A DNA stretch of 64,000 bases from UBA8524 sp964215915 (lineage in GTDB: Bacteria > Bacteroidota > Bacteroidia > UBA8524), in assembly GCA_964215915.1 (NCBI GenBank), contig CAXPEB010000059.1, positions 62,001-126,000 of the forward strand. Reading direction: 5' to 3'. How positions within the stretch are numbered: the first letter of the stretch is position 1; each line of letters begins with the position of its first letter. Shown here in pieces: positions 55,201 through 63,441 of the stretch. The notes beneath the pieces are model-generated. The model was not told the DNA's origin. It saw nothing but the letters and a program-made list of their open reading frames with translations, and made no database searches. Made by a program: the position numbers and the translations under genes.

Positions 55201-56614
55201 ACCCCATATCAATGTAGCCGACTCGCGGGTTATTCCGGACAGCGGCAAAGTGGTGATTCGCGCGGATGCCGCTATGGATCCGTTGCTCCATTCCAGGATT
55301 ATTATGGATACGGTAAACAAATGGCACACTTTCTACGAGTGTAATACCACCGTATTCGGACGCTTCAATATGGGGGCCAACGGTTTCTACGATTATACCG
55401 CCAAAGACGGCAAGAAATACACAGTAAATGCGCACGAGATCAAGGTGGATTACGTGAAGAAAACCGCTCTGGCTTATGCCCATGTGTATGACACCATGCA
55501 TTTTGTGATGAGTCCGCGCTTTGAATTCAAAGGCGACCTGACCATTATGGGAAGCTACCGGGGAGCTGACTTCGACGGATTTGTTCATCCGGTTCACCGG
55601 CTCACCCGTCCCTCCTCCGGATGGTGGAGAGAACACCGGAAGTTTGTACCGGATTCCGTACTCTTCCATATCGAAGACCCCTATAACGAGGATAAAAAGC
55701 CCATGAAACTTGGGATGTGGATCACCCTCGATTCCATCCATGCCTACCCTGCTTTCTTTACGCTCGGAAGGAACTACTCCGACAGTGCCATCCTGAAAGT
55801 ACGGGAGGGTATTGTTTACTGGGACGAGACCCAGGAGAAATTCTTTGCCGGCGATTCCATGAAGCTAAGGGGCAATTCACCGAAGGGCAATATCATCAGC
55901 CTTGACGATAAAGCCGGAGTAGTTTACGCAGAAGGAAAAACCGACCTAGGTGTGAATACCGGTAAAGTGAAGATCGAAACAGCCGGTAATGCCACCTTCC
56001 TCTGGAAAGACAGTTCCATTACCCTTGACCTCATGATGGTCATGGATTTTGCACTGCCGAAGGATGCCCGGAAGTATTTGATTGACAAGATGGTGGAAAA
56101 TGCCTTCGGGCTGAATGCCACTTACAACACACGTCCCATGGTACGCAATGCTCTGGCGGAACTGCTTGAACCGAAACATTTCGAGGAAGCAGACAAAACC
56201 CTGGGTACCGGCAGCATTCCCGTATTCAAGGAGTTGGAAGGACTTTTCTATATCTCAGAAGTCAAATTGGTATGGGACCAGGAACGGCAAGCCTATGTGA
56301 GCGAAGGGCTCATCGGGATCAGCTTCCTGGGGGATACCAAGTTTGAGAAGAAGGTGGAAGGTAAGCTGATGATTGAGCGTAAGCGGAGCGGAGATGAGAT
56401 CACCTTCTACTTCCAGACGGATGACAACCATTGGTACTACATCAACTATCTGAGAAATAATTTGTACATCTACTCTTCGGAACAAGATTTCAACAACCTC
56501 ATTCGCACACAGTATGAGGAAGTTAATACCGATGGGTACTTCCTAAAGCTAGCCTCACCGCGGGCAAAAATTAAATTTTTAAATAGCTTTGAAGGCTCAA
56601 AAGAAGAAGAATAA
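52244..56614 (+). CDS. Very large exported beta-rich protein of unknown function
   Basis: 1456 residues from the ATG at 52244, four bases after prmA; the signal peptide ends near LAEAQ. A helical N-terminal ~140 residues leads into long arrays of beta-strands with short loops rich in D-[ST] and [FY]-x-[FY], resembling the OstA/LptA-type or AsmA-like lipid-transport beta architectures (for example AALEINLDTGSVFHPQVNFNY). No Cys pair, lipobox, T9SS motif or membrane helix is apparent after the signal. Same strand and close to LptA-like and LptD genes in the same window, so an envelope-spanning lipid or glycan bridge is an attractive but unproven idea. I do not recognise a named family. Confidence 0.7.
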   Translation: MRTTKFTILLFSLLGLSQLAEAQPIKSFGKEPEVYIKELERLMTDDKIEPAVQTFEAFKVLWDSNKFDAYQQARIIKNSDQFLLKRMKAHPHFTLYLQTLINFTNSGKKDELFVIWQKTLESYYSGKIRDIQNYLETSNLMFGGNVFIESAGPRVWKASDNSYTLDHKDGEPAFVFELTDVSCVTRDDSLTISGTKGYFLMESHVWKGLGGKIDWTRGNFSPDEVYAELRTYTINMEGNKYTADSVTFYQKQYFSKPLLGSLEDMALVTSNPEQIRYPKFYSYRKDLAIDKFAEDVKYTGGFSQQGSKIIAYGDGNELGTFTFSYKNKPFIILRGREFVVNEERIITDKAALEINLDTGSVFHPQVNFNYVKSEKKITCSRGDIGVSQAPFTDTYHRLELNADKMEWILGQPKIDFRTILKDGSVLLYSENYFREFDYEKIQGMQALHPLAKIKQFCEETGKRKFHLDEYVAWLRTKREYVRFQIVQLTDKGYLMLDSETDTVIVNDKTFNAVNAHMGRTDYDVIKFESIIEKRPNASINLENSSMTLEGVGRFFFSDSQYVYVIPDDQKVIVQRDRELIFDGKVRAGRFEFFGKRFRFTYKTFTVDMDDIDSMRFFFPDENRQLQRVNSVLQDITGTLFIDNPSNKSGRRNFSEYPIFKATKSSKVFYDYDYIYGGVYDRERFYFQTDPFIIDSLDNFTREGLRFSGNFVSADIFPDFAEELTVQEDFSLGFKKTIDMPTYQGTGQSRVNMSLSNRGLLASGEVEFASSLTKSTDIVYFPDSMKAVTQSFDVPLGTNYPAVHGVGLITHWEPYKDLMKQTTTETPILMFEDVKLTGTYIHRKKGAEGDGSIDFNDAEILSDNMHFDPKRMWADTSTLIIRSIDSTKFAFKAVNVKSDVDFTKRFGDFKANKDGANSEFPYNQYKSSLNEFKWDIKKKKLHFNTPEDKPIESTYFLSTHPDQDSLVFSSRKATYDLKDFTLYAEKVPHINVADSRVIPDSGKVVIRADAAMDPLLHSRIIMDTVNKWHTFYECNTTVFGRFNMGANGFYDYTAKDGKKYTVNAHEIKVDYVKKTALAYAHVYDTMHFVMSPRFEFKGDLTIMGSYRGADFDGFVHPVHRLTRPSSGWWREHRKFVPDSVLFHIEDPYNEDKKPMKLGMWITLDSIHAYPAFFTLGRNYSDSAILKVREGIVYWDETQEKFFAGDSMKLRGNSPKGNIISLDDKAGVVYAEGKTDLGVNTGKVKIETAGNATFLWKDSSITLDLMMVMDFALPKDARKYLIDKMVENAFGLNATYNTRPMVRNALAELLEPKHFEEADKTLGTGSIPVFKELEGLFYISEVKLVWDQERQAYVSEGLIGISFLGDTKFEKKVEGKLMIERKRSGDEITFYFQTDDNHWYYINYLRNNLYIYSSEQDFNNLIRTQYEEVNTDGYFLKLASPRAKIKFLNSFEGSKEEE

Positions 56615-56619
56615 GCGAA

Positions 56620-57267
56620 TTGACTGAGTTTATTTTGACCGTGCTGGGCCTTTCGGTACTGGCCTATCTGCTGGGATCTATCCCCTCGGCAGTCTGGATC
56701 GGAAAGGCCCTGCACAAGATTGATGTAAGGGAACACGGAAGTGGAAATGCCGGAGCCACCAATACCTTCAGGGTACTGGGGAAAAAGGCCGGTTCTATTG
56801 TGTTGGCACTTGATATCCTCAAAGGATTTCTGGCAGCTTCGCTGATCCATTTCCTCGGGAATGCGGTAGACCCCGACAGCTTCCGCTATGTCAACCTGCA
56901 ACTTTTGTTCGGGTTTCTGGCGGTAATCGGTCACCTGCTTCCGGTATTTGCCGGTTTCAAAGGCGGAAAAGGGATTGCTACCCTTTTCGGGATGATCATT
57001 GCCATCCACTACCCCTCTGCTCTGCTTTGTCTGGGACTGTTTCTGCTGGTGCTTTTCCTCACCCGCTATGTTTCGCTGGGTTCCATACTTGCTGCCATCT
57101 CTTTCCCGGTGGCACTGGTGTATATCTTTCATGAAAAAACGCCACTCTTTGTGGCTTTTGCCATCACGGCTGCCCTTCTTGTGGTGCTCACCCACCGTAA
57201 AAACATCAGCAAGCTGGTAAATGGCACAGAAAACAAGGCGCGTATTCTGAAATACCGGGATAGGTAA
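56620..57267 (+). CDS. plsY: Glycerol-3-phosphate acyltransferase PlsY
   Basis: 215 residues from a TTG start at 56620 (no ATG fits). Five membrane helices; motif 1 LLGSIPSAVWIGKAL, motif 2 HGSGNAGATNTFRVLG and motif 3 FKGGKGIATLFG are intact. Transfers acyl groups from acyl-phosphate to glycerol 3-phosphate in the first step of phospholipid synthesis. Begins five bases behind the giant exported gene, suggesting co-transcription. Confidence 0.95.
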   Translation: MTEFILTVLGLSVLAYLLGSIPSAVWIGKALHKIDVREHGSGNAGATNTFRVLGKKAGSIVLALDILKGFLAASLIHFLGNAVDPDSFRYVNLQLLFGFLAVIGHLLPVFAGFKGGKGIATLFGMIIAIHYPSALLCLGLFLLVLFLTRYVSLGSILAAISFPVALVYIFHEKTPLFVAFAITAALLVVLTHRKNISKLVNGTENKARILKYRDR

Positions 57268-57367
57268 GGAACCCCGGGAAAGCATTTAGGAAATCCGGAA
57301 ACAGAGGAACACACAACGATTACTTCCTTTCTCAAGGCCGCGCTGTATCCATCTGAACCTCTTTCCT

Positions 57368-57375
57368 TATCTTTG
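57368..57375 (+). promoter_or_regulatory. clpS -7 promoter box (TATCTTTG)
   Basis: Exact box ending five bases before the ATG at 57380, implying a leaderless mRNA. Confidence 0.6.
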
Positions 57376-57379
57376 TACT

Positions 57380-57664
57380 ATGATTCGTTTTGGCGGACAG
57401 ATTGAACTGGAAGAAGAACTGTTATTGGATGAGTTACTCACCGATACCAGGAAGCTGATCCTTTACAACGACGACGTCAATACATTTGACCACGTTATCG
57501 ATTGTCTGATCAGTATCTGCAAACACGACGTACACCAGGCAGAACAATGCGCTATGATTGTCCACTATAAGGGCAAAGCCATTGTCAAGGAAGGAGAAGA
57601 AGATTCTCTGCGCATTATGTGTGAAGCCCTGCTCGACAAGGGGCTGTCGGCTGTCATTGAGTAA
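57380..57664 (+). CDS. clpS: ATP-dependent Clp protease adaptor ClpS
   Basis: 94 residues. The core LILYNDDVNTFDHVIDCL is the ClpS signature (N-end-rule peptide pocket, N-D-[DN]); CKHDVHQAEQCAMIVHYKGKAIV and the C-terminal LxxxGL segment follow. Delivers N-degron substrates to ClpAP/ClpCP. Independent promoter; not linked to the ClpP gene at 43111. Confidence 0.96.
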   Translation: MIRFGGQIELEEELLLDELLTDTRKLILYNDDVNTFDHVIDCLISICKHDVHQAEQCAMIVHYKGKAIVKEGEEDSLRIMCEALLDKGLSAVIE

Positions 57665-57717
57665 GTTCACTTACCAGTTGCCGGGTATGAAACTTATTTC
57701 GTAACTTTCTGTTGCGT

Positions 57718-60700
57718 ATGAAAAAGTTATTCCTTTTAATGGGGATGGTATGCCTGGTACTGTCGGCATCCGCCTCGCATTTCCTCGGTGGGTACTTCTC
57801 CTACCGTTACCTGAATTCAGACAAAATCGAAGTAAGCTATCACCTGACTTCCGGGTGCTGGTCACCTGTTCTTAACAGCTATGCTTATGAGATAAGCTAT
57901 GGCAACACTTCCTTCCAGGATTCCGTCCGCTATGCCAGCATCCGCAATGTAACGCCACTGGGAGCCGGTTGCCCTGACACCTGCGGGTCAGGCGGTACAC
58001 CCTATATGCTTATGGAACGGACTTTTAAGGACACGTTGGACATTGACACGATAAGCGCCTGTATGATCCGGCTTAGCCTTGGGATGTGCTGCCGTGAAAC
58101 CTGCCTGGGTTGCACCAGTGCCGAACCCGGCTACGTGTATACCGAGTTCAATAAATGCCTGGGCACCGCCAATTCCAGTCCGGTATTCGACAAACCGATG
58201 ACTTACCTGTTGCCGACCTACGAAAACGCCGTACTCTTTTATGATCCGGAAGATATTTTCGACCAGCGTGATTCCCTCAGTTTGTCGCTACTGGAGACCG
58301 CGTTGCTGGCGCCAACCATTGCCATCACCTACAAAAACGGACTCAATGCCAAACAACCGCTCATGTATCAGGGCTTTCCCGGCACTCCGTTAACCTATTC
58401 CAATGCCGGAGGATGGATCCGTATCACCCCGACCCAGCAAAACAGTTATGCCTATGTGGCCGGTCAGATTTACGAGTGGTACGACAGTGCCGGAACCCGT
58501 GTTCTTGCCTCTAAAACCCATTTTGATCATATACTGATCACCATTCCTGTTTCCGGTGGCAACCTCAGTCCGCAATTATTTTATACCGGTGGCGGAAATG
58601 GTCAGACTGGAAACTATGACCCTTGCGGGGACTCGGTACAATACCTGGATTATGTATTGGCAGACTCTGCTGACAGCCTGAGTTATTTTATTGAAGCAGA
58701 TGCGCCCCTTTCCTATTCCGTGGTGGATACCAACAAAAGCTACAAGAATATCCGCATTGCTGTTTCCATCCCCGATAGCCTGGTGAATGATACCTTCTAT
58801 GTGCGGGTGTATGCCAAAGACAACCAATGCGGGATGGCTCGGCAGCGCAATTTCCTGCTGCCTTTCACACGCTACCCCAAACCCGGCCCGTTCAGTCCAC
58901 CTCAGCTAGACAGCCAGGACCGTTGTAATGGCTACCTGCTGAGTTTATCAGATCCGGCGCAGCAGGGCCTGAGTTTCACCTTCAGCAATCGCAAGGATAC
59001 CCAATCGGTCTATTTTCAACAGGCCGGTTATCATCCGATAACAATTAATGTAAAAAACAGCCAGGGATGCTCGGTTTCAATTCCGGATTCCGTCTACCTG
59101 GCCAGTATTTCCCAGGTGCAGTCCAATATCACCTACAATACGCTCCGCCCATGCCCGGGAGTGCCATCAGTTTTTGTGGCCAACCCAGCAGGTGGTGAGG
59201 CTCCCTACCGGGTTTCCTGGAACGTTGCGGATACCGGGCTGTACTTTTCAACGGCAACGACAGATAGTCTCAATGTTTCCGTGGAAACAAAGGATGCCCA
59301 CGGATGTATAACCCGGGATTTCTTTCAGGTGGTTCCTGGTCCTGGTGTTTCCACCTATATCCAGGGCAATGTTTATCAATGCTACGATAACGGTCCGCTG
59401 GAGTATAAGGCCTTTGTTTACTCCGGTGCCTACCCCTTTAGCTATGACTGGCAGGGACTGGGAACACAGGATCGCGTTATTATTGACCCTTCGGGCGATA
59501 CCACGATCTTTCTGGTGACCACCGACAGTCTGGGTTGTGTGGACACTGCAAGTCTTTCCATCATTCGTTACAATGGGCCTGTGGCTTACGCCGGACCTGA
59601 TATCAGCGTATGCGGTGGCAGGTCGGTAACCTTGCAGGCAACCGCAAACCCAAACCATCCGGCGACTTATACCTGGAAAGGCATCGGTAACGGTGTCGGA
59701 ATTACCTTTCAACCCGACAGTAGCGGATATGTCGTGCTGGAGGTTAGCGATACCACGCATTGTCATCATTACGACAGTCTGTATTTAACGGTATGGCCTG
59801 AGGCTAAGCTGGACATTACCGGCCCCGATTCCGTTTGTGAAAACAGTATGGTGAGTTACCATGCTTCCGCTTCCGGTACGGCTCTTTACCATATTAGTTG
59901 GGGCGGAATGCACAATGATACAGGTGCCGATTATTCTTTCACGGCTTTGCAATCTGTAACGGTTTTGGGAGTACTCACCGACTCCAAAGGCTGCCAGGAC
60001 AGCCAGACGGTGGATTTGGTAGTATTCCCGGCAGATACCATTGTGCTCAGTCAAAAGAATCTCAGCCTCTGCGAGAACTCTCCGGCTATTCCGCTGTTAC
60101 CCCTTGTACAACCTGCCTACGGCTATTGGTCTGGTTATGGGGTAACCGCAAACCACTTTGACCCCGACAGTGCCGGGCCTGGTTTTCATCGGCTCAGGTA
60201 CCAAATAGGTACAGGTCAATGTTTTGATATGGACAGCCTATTGGTTGAAGTAAGGGGAATGCCTCAAACAGATTTTGAAGCAGATATCCATTATGGCGCG
60301 ATTCCGCTCCTTGTACACTTCACCAACTTAACCGGCGGTAGTTATCAATGGCATTGGGATTTCGGTGATCCTGCGGTAAATAATGACACCTCCAATCTAA
60401 TGCACCCCGGATATTCTTACACCAACACAGGCAGTTTCACGGTTACCCTCCGGGTCAATGACGGAGTATGTCTGGACAGCCTGAGCAAAGCAGCGTATAT
60501 ACAGACATGGGGTACCGGGGTAGCCGCTCAGGAGAACGGAAATATCCGGATCTATCCGAACCCCTTCTCTTCCTCTCTGACCCTGGAATACAGCGGGATT
60601 CAACCAGAGAAATGGAGATTGTATTCCGCAGCAGGTAAGCTATTATCGGAAGGGAGCTCCAACGGTTTACAAACCCGGATTGATACCGAAAGTCTTCCTG

Positions 60701-60756
60701 CAGGATTTTATGTACTGGTTATGGATGGATACCGTTTCAGCCTGATAAAAGATTAA
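57718..60756 (+). CDS. T9SS-secreted protein with ASH-type N-terminus and PKD domain
   Basis: 1012 residues from the ATG at 57718 (a TTG six bases earlier is rejected). Signal peptide ending SASASH, mature N-terminus HFLGGYFSYRYL, the same family opening as the protein at 18452. Then many Cys-containing Ig/PKD-like repeats (about 390-840), a PKD domain near 850-925 (YQWHWDFGDP) and a T9SS sorting domain from about 945 (IRIYPNPFSSS). Likely surface adhesin or matrix protein. Confidence 0.85.
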   Translation: MKKLFLLMGMVCLVLSASASHFLGGYFSYRYLNSDKIEVSYHLTSGCWSPVLNSYAYEISYGNTSFQDSVRYASIRNVTPLGAGCPDTCGSGGTPYMLMERTFKDTLDIDTISACMIRLSLGMCCRETCLGCTSAEPGYVYTEFNKCLGTANSSPVFDKPMTYLLPTYENAVLFYDPEDIFDQRDSLSLSLLETALLAPTIAITYKNGLNAKQPLMYQGFPGTPLTYSNAGGWIRITPTQQNSYAYVAGQIYEWYDSAGTRVLASKTHFDHILITIPVSGGNLSPQLFYTGGGNGQTGNYDPCGDSVQYLDYVLADSADSLSYFIEADAPLSYSVVDTNKSYKNIRIAVSIPDSLVNDTFYVRVYAKDNQCGMARQRNFLLPFTRYPKPGPFSPPQLDSQDRCNGYLLSLSDPAQQGLSFTFSNRKDTQSVYFQQAGYHPITINVKNSQGCSVSIPDSVYLASISQVQSNITYNTLRPCPGVPSVFVANPAGGEAPYRVSWNVADTGLYFSTATTDSLNVSVETKDAHGCITRDFFQVVPGPGVSTYIQGNVYQCYDNGPLEYKAFVYSGAYPFSYDWQGLGTQDRVIIDPSGDTTIFLVTTDSLGCVDTASLSIIRYNGPVAYAGPDISVCGGRSVTLQATANPNHPATYTWKGIGNGVGITFQPDSSGYVVLEVSDTTHCHHYDSLYLTVWPEAKLDITGPDSVCENSMVSYHASASGTALYHISWGGMHNDTGADYSFTALQSVTVLGVLTDSKGCQDSQTVDLVVFPADTIVLSQKNLSLCENSPAIPLLPLVQPAYGYWSGYGVTANHFDPDSAGPGFHRLRYQIGTGQCFDMDSLLVEVRGMPQTDFEADIHYGAIPLLVHFTNLTGGSYQWHWDFGDPAVNNDTSNLMHPGYSYTNTGSFTVTLRVNDGVCLDSLSKAAYIQTWGTGVAAQENGNIRIYPNPFSSSLTLEYSGIQPEKWRLYSAAGKLLSEGSSNGLQTRIDTESLPAGFYVLVMDGYRFSLIKD

Positions 60757-60777
60757 GGCATCCTAAACATTTTCATT

Positions 60778-60806
60778 ACTGTGAGCGAATGCAATAAGCT
60801 CACAGT
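60778..60806. terminator. Hairpin between convergent genes, probable terminator
   Basis: ACTGTGAGC / GCTCACAGT nine-base perfect stem with an 11-base loop between the stops at 60756 and 60808. T-runs are weak on both sides. Confidence 0.5.
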
Positions 60807-60807
60807 C

Positions 60808-63426
60808 TTATCGATCGTACCAATCCCGACGACGGTTGAGTTTCAGATCCTGTAACACGCTGGATTTGGCATTCAGGGCAAAAGCAAAATACCGTCGGTC
60901 ACCGAACGGCATCCAGTCAAAACGGAATTCCCAACAGTGCAGGTCGCGGTAGAGGTTGAAGGTAGTCATGGAAAGATTCTTCTGCCCGAAGTCGTAACCG
61001 CTGTTAAACCCGATCTTCCATTTCTGAGTCAGGCTGAAGTCACCTGAAAAATTCAGTGTTTGAACTTCCGTATAGCGATAGGGATTGCTGCGATTATGAT
61101 TATACACGTAGTTCAGGTTGAAGTTCCAGGGAATATTAAAGTCTACGAATTGGTCGGGGGAGTTGAGATACAGCAGTTCCTGGGAGGTCATGTATGGATG
61201 GACATAAGGACGCATCCTTCCCGGAGTAGGTTTCCCCTTGAGCGTTTCGGAATTCAGGGAAGTTGTGATATATATCCGGCTGGATACCAGTCGCATGATT
61301 TTCCGATTCTGATTATACAGCCATTCCTTGGTGGTATTGCCCAGTTCATTGAACCCGTAAGTATTGAAGGTGGTACTCAACTGAAACCCGATGTATTTGA
61401 ATAAGGTGGTACGCAGGTCGATGGCTATCGGGGCCAGGTTATTCGAATCAACTAGCAGGTTATAACTAGAGGCTATGTTGAACACCTCCACCAGCTTGAT
61501 CTTCCTGAATCCGGTAGCCGTATCCTTTTCATCCCTCACCTTCATTTCAAAATTGTTCCCCAGACTGAAATTGACAACCCCGTATTTCCCCTGACCCGGA
61601 CCACCGAATATCCCGTTCGCAAAAATGCTGTAAGTCTGGAAACTGCTGTCTTTTCCGTCAGTTGCCACCTTTTTATAGAAACCGTACTTCTCTTCTCCGA
61701 AATCGGGTCTGTAACTAAGCGAAACAGTGGGAGTCATCACATGCCGCAGGGCATTGATCTTTTTCCCGTTGAAACGGTACATTCCATACAGAATGGTGGA
61801 TAAGCTAGCCGAGAAGTTGTATTCGTACCCCCGCACAAAACCGGGCACCGTATCGATCCTTACAGAATCGCCGGAAACAATATACTCCTGGTTAATGGAC
61901 TGGAAGTACCAGTATTCGGTATACGAAGCGCTGGGAGAAAAGGCCAGGAATTTCAATAATTTGAAATTACCTGAAGTGGCCATGTTCTGCTGAAGTCCGT
62001 ATTGAAGTGCTTCCAGAGACTCGGGGGTAAAGAAGGTAGAGTCGCCGGTACTCAGCTGGTTGCGGAAAGTATTGGTATAAGTCACCCCGATATCCTGGTA
62101 CCACTTGCTCCGGCTACTGCTGTAATTATCTCCCCGGAAAGGAAAGAAGCGGTAAACGTCAAACCTTACGTCCGGCAGGGTAACATTAACATTCCCGGTA
62201 TTGGTGTTCTGCGTATGACGGGCTGCCGCAGTCACATTACCGATACCGAAAGAACGGGAGTAATTAATCCCCGAATTCATGGTATTGGTAACAATGTCGT
62301 TGGGGTTATAGGAGTTCAGTCGCAGGTAATTGCTACTCCCCAGCTGCACGTTGGCGCTGAAATTCGTTTTCGGCCGGGCCCGGTTATCCATCACATGGTT
62401 CCAGGTAAACAGGAAATCGCGCCCCTCGGAATAGTCGGGGTCTTCCCGTTCATTATCCTTATTGACCGCATAGCTCATGGTCATGTTACCGCTATACTTA
62501 TACCTTTTGGCGTAATAGGATGATGCCTGGCCCCGCCAGCTCAGGTTTGCATAGATATCGCCGGTGAGGGCAAGGTCGAAATAATCACTCAGCCCAAAGT
62601 AATAACCGCCGTTTCGCAGGAAGTAGCCCCGTGAGCGCGAATAGCCGTAGTTGGGCATGATGATCCCTGATTTCCTGCCTTTGGTAATCGGGAAATAACC
62701 GAAGGGCAGCATTCCAATCGTCGGGACATCCGCCACATAAAATACTGCCGGACCCGATACGATTTTGTCATCGGGGATCATTTTCATGCGGCCCGCCTGA
62801 ATATAAAAATGAGGATGAGCAGTATCGTTACAGGTCGTGTACCGGGCATTCCGGATATACAGATTGTCTTCGTCGTCTTTCTTTACCTTCTCCCCGTAAA
62901 CCAGACCGTCGGCTTGTTCGGTGATCAATCCGTATATGATCCCCTTCTTCGATTTAAAACTGTACTGAAAGCTATCGGCGGTCATCTCATCCTGATTATC
63001 CTTGAAATGAGGGATACCGGTTTTGCTTCCGACGCTGTCAATTAAGGGGGTAGCGGTCATCACATTCGTCTCAAAATTGATAGCTACACGAGCCGCTTTT
63101 ATTTCGAGGTCTTTGTAATGAACCACCGCATCACCATACAGGAAGATCATTTTTTCCTGAACCAGTATCTTAATAGAGTCGCGGGCGGAATAGGTTACTT
63201 CAGCGTCAAAGGAAGCCTTATGCACCTTTCGGTACCGGGTTTCGGAACTATCCGGAGAGCCTGTGTTCACTAATGTGGAATCCTTCTTTTCCTGCGCTGT
63301 CGCGGGTTCCGGGCAAACCAGACCGGCAATCAACACCAGGAGATGGATAAATAGGCGTGGGTGAAATTCCAATTGACTGTGGGGCTGAGTAATTTCGCTT
63401 TGGGAACAAACTTTGTACCGCTTCAA
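60808..63426 (-). CDS. lptD: LPS-assembly protein LptD
   Basis: 872 residues if started at the TTG at 63426; a TTG at 63372 (854 residues) begins closer to the signal-like stretch and is an alternative. No ATG is available. An N-terminal OstA/LptA-like periplasmic domain (about 75-250: FLYGDAVVHYKDLEIKAARV, MTADSFQYSFKSKKG) is followed by a large C-terminal outer-membrane barrel with a conserved PNYGYSRSRGYFLRNGGYY segment. Inserts LPS into the outer leaflet. Divergent from an amidase gene, a pairing common in Bacteroidota. Confidence 0.92.
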   Translation of the reverse strand: MKRYKVCSQSEITQPHSQLEFHPRLFIHLLVLIAGLVCPEPATAQEKKDSTLVNTGSPDSSETRYRKVHKASFDAEVTYSARDSIKILVQEKMIFLYGDAVVHYKDLEIKAARVAINFETNVMTATPLIDSVGSKTGIPHFKDNQDEMTADSFQYSFKSKKGIIYGLITEQADGLVYGEKVKKDDEDNLYIRNARYTTCNDTAHPHFYIQAGRMKMIPDDKIVSGPAVFYVADVPTIGMLPFGYFPITKGRKSGIIMPNYGYSRSRGYFLRNGGYYFGLSDYFDLALTGDIYANLSWRGQASSYYAKRYKYSGNMTMSYAVNKDNEREDPDYSEGRDFLFTWNHVMDNRARPKTNFSANVQLGSSNYLRLNSYNPNDIVTNTMNSGINYSRSFGIGNVTAAARHTQNTNTGNVNVTLPDVRFDVYRFFPFRGDNYSSSRSKWYQDIGVTYTNTFRNQLSTGDSTFFTPESLEALQYGLQQNMATSGNFKLLKFLAFSPSASYTEYWYFQSINQEYIVSGDSVRIDTVPGFVRGYEYNFSASLSTILYGMYRFNGKKINALRHVMTPTVSLSYRPDFGEEKYGFYKKVATDGKDSSFQTYSIFANGIFGGPGQGKYGVVNFSLGNNFEMKVRDEKDTATGFRKIKLVEVFNIASSYNLLVDSNNLAPIAIDLRTTLFKYIGFQLSTTFNTYGFNELGNTTKEWLYNQNRKIMRLVSSRIYITTSLNSETLKGKPTPGRMRPYVHPYMTSQELLYLNSPDQFVDFNIPWNFNLNYVYNHNRSNPYRYTEVQTLNFSGDFSLTQKWKIGFNSGYDFGQKNLSMTTFNLYRDLHCWEFRFDWMPFGDRRYFAFALNAKSSVLQDLKLNRRRDWYDR

Positions 63427-63441
63427 AAAAACAGCACAAAA

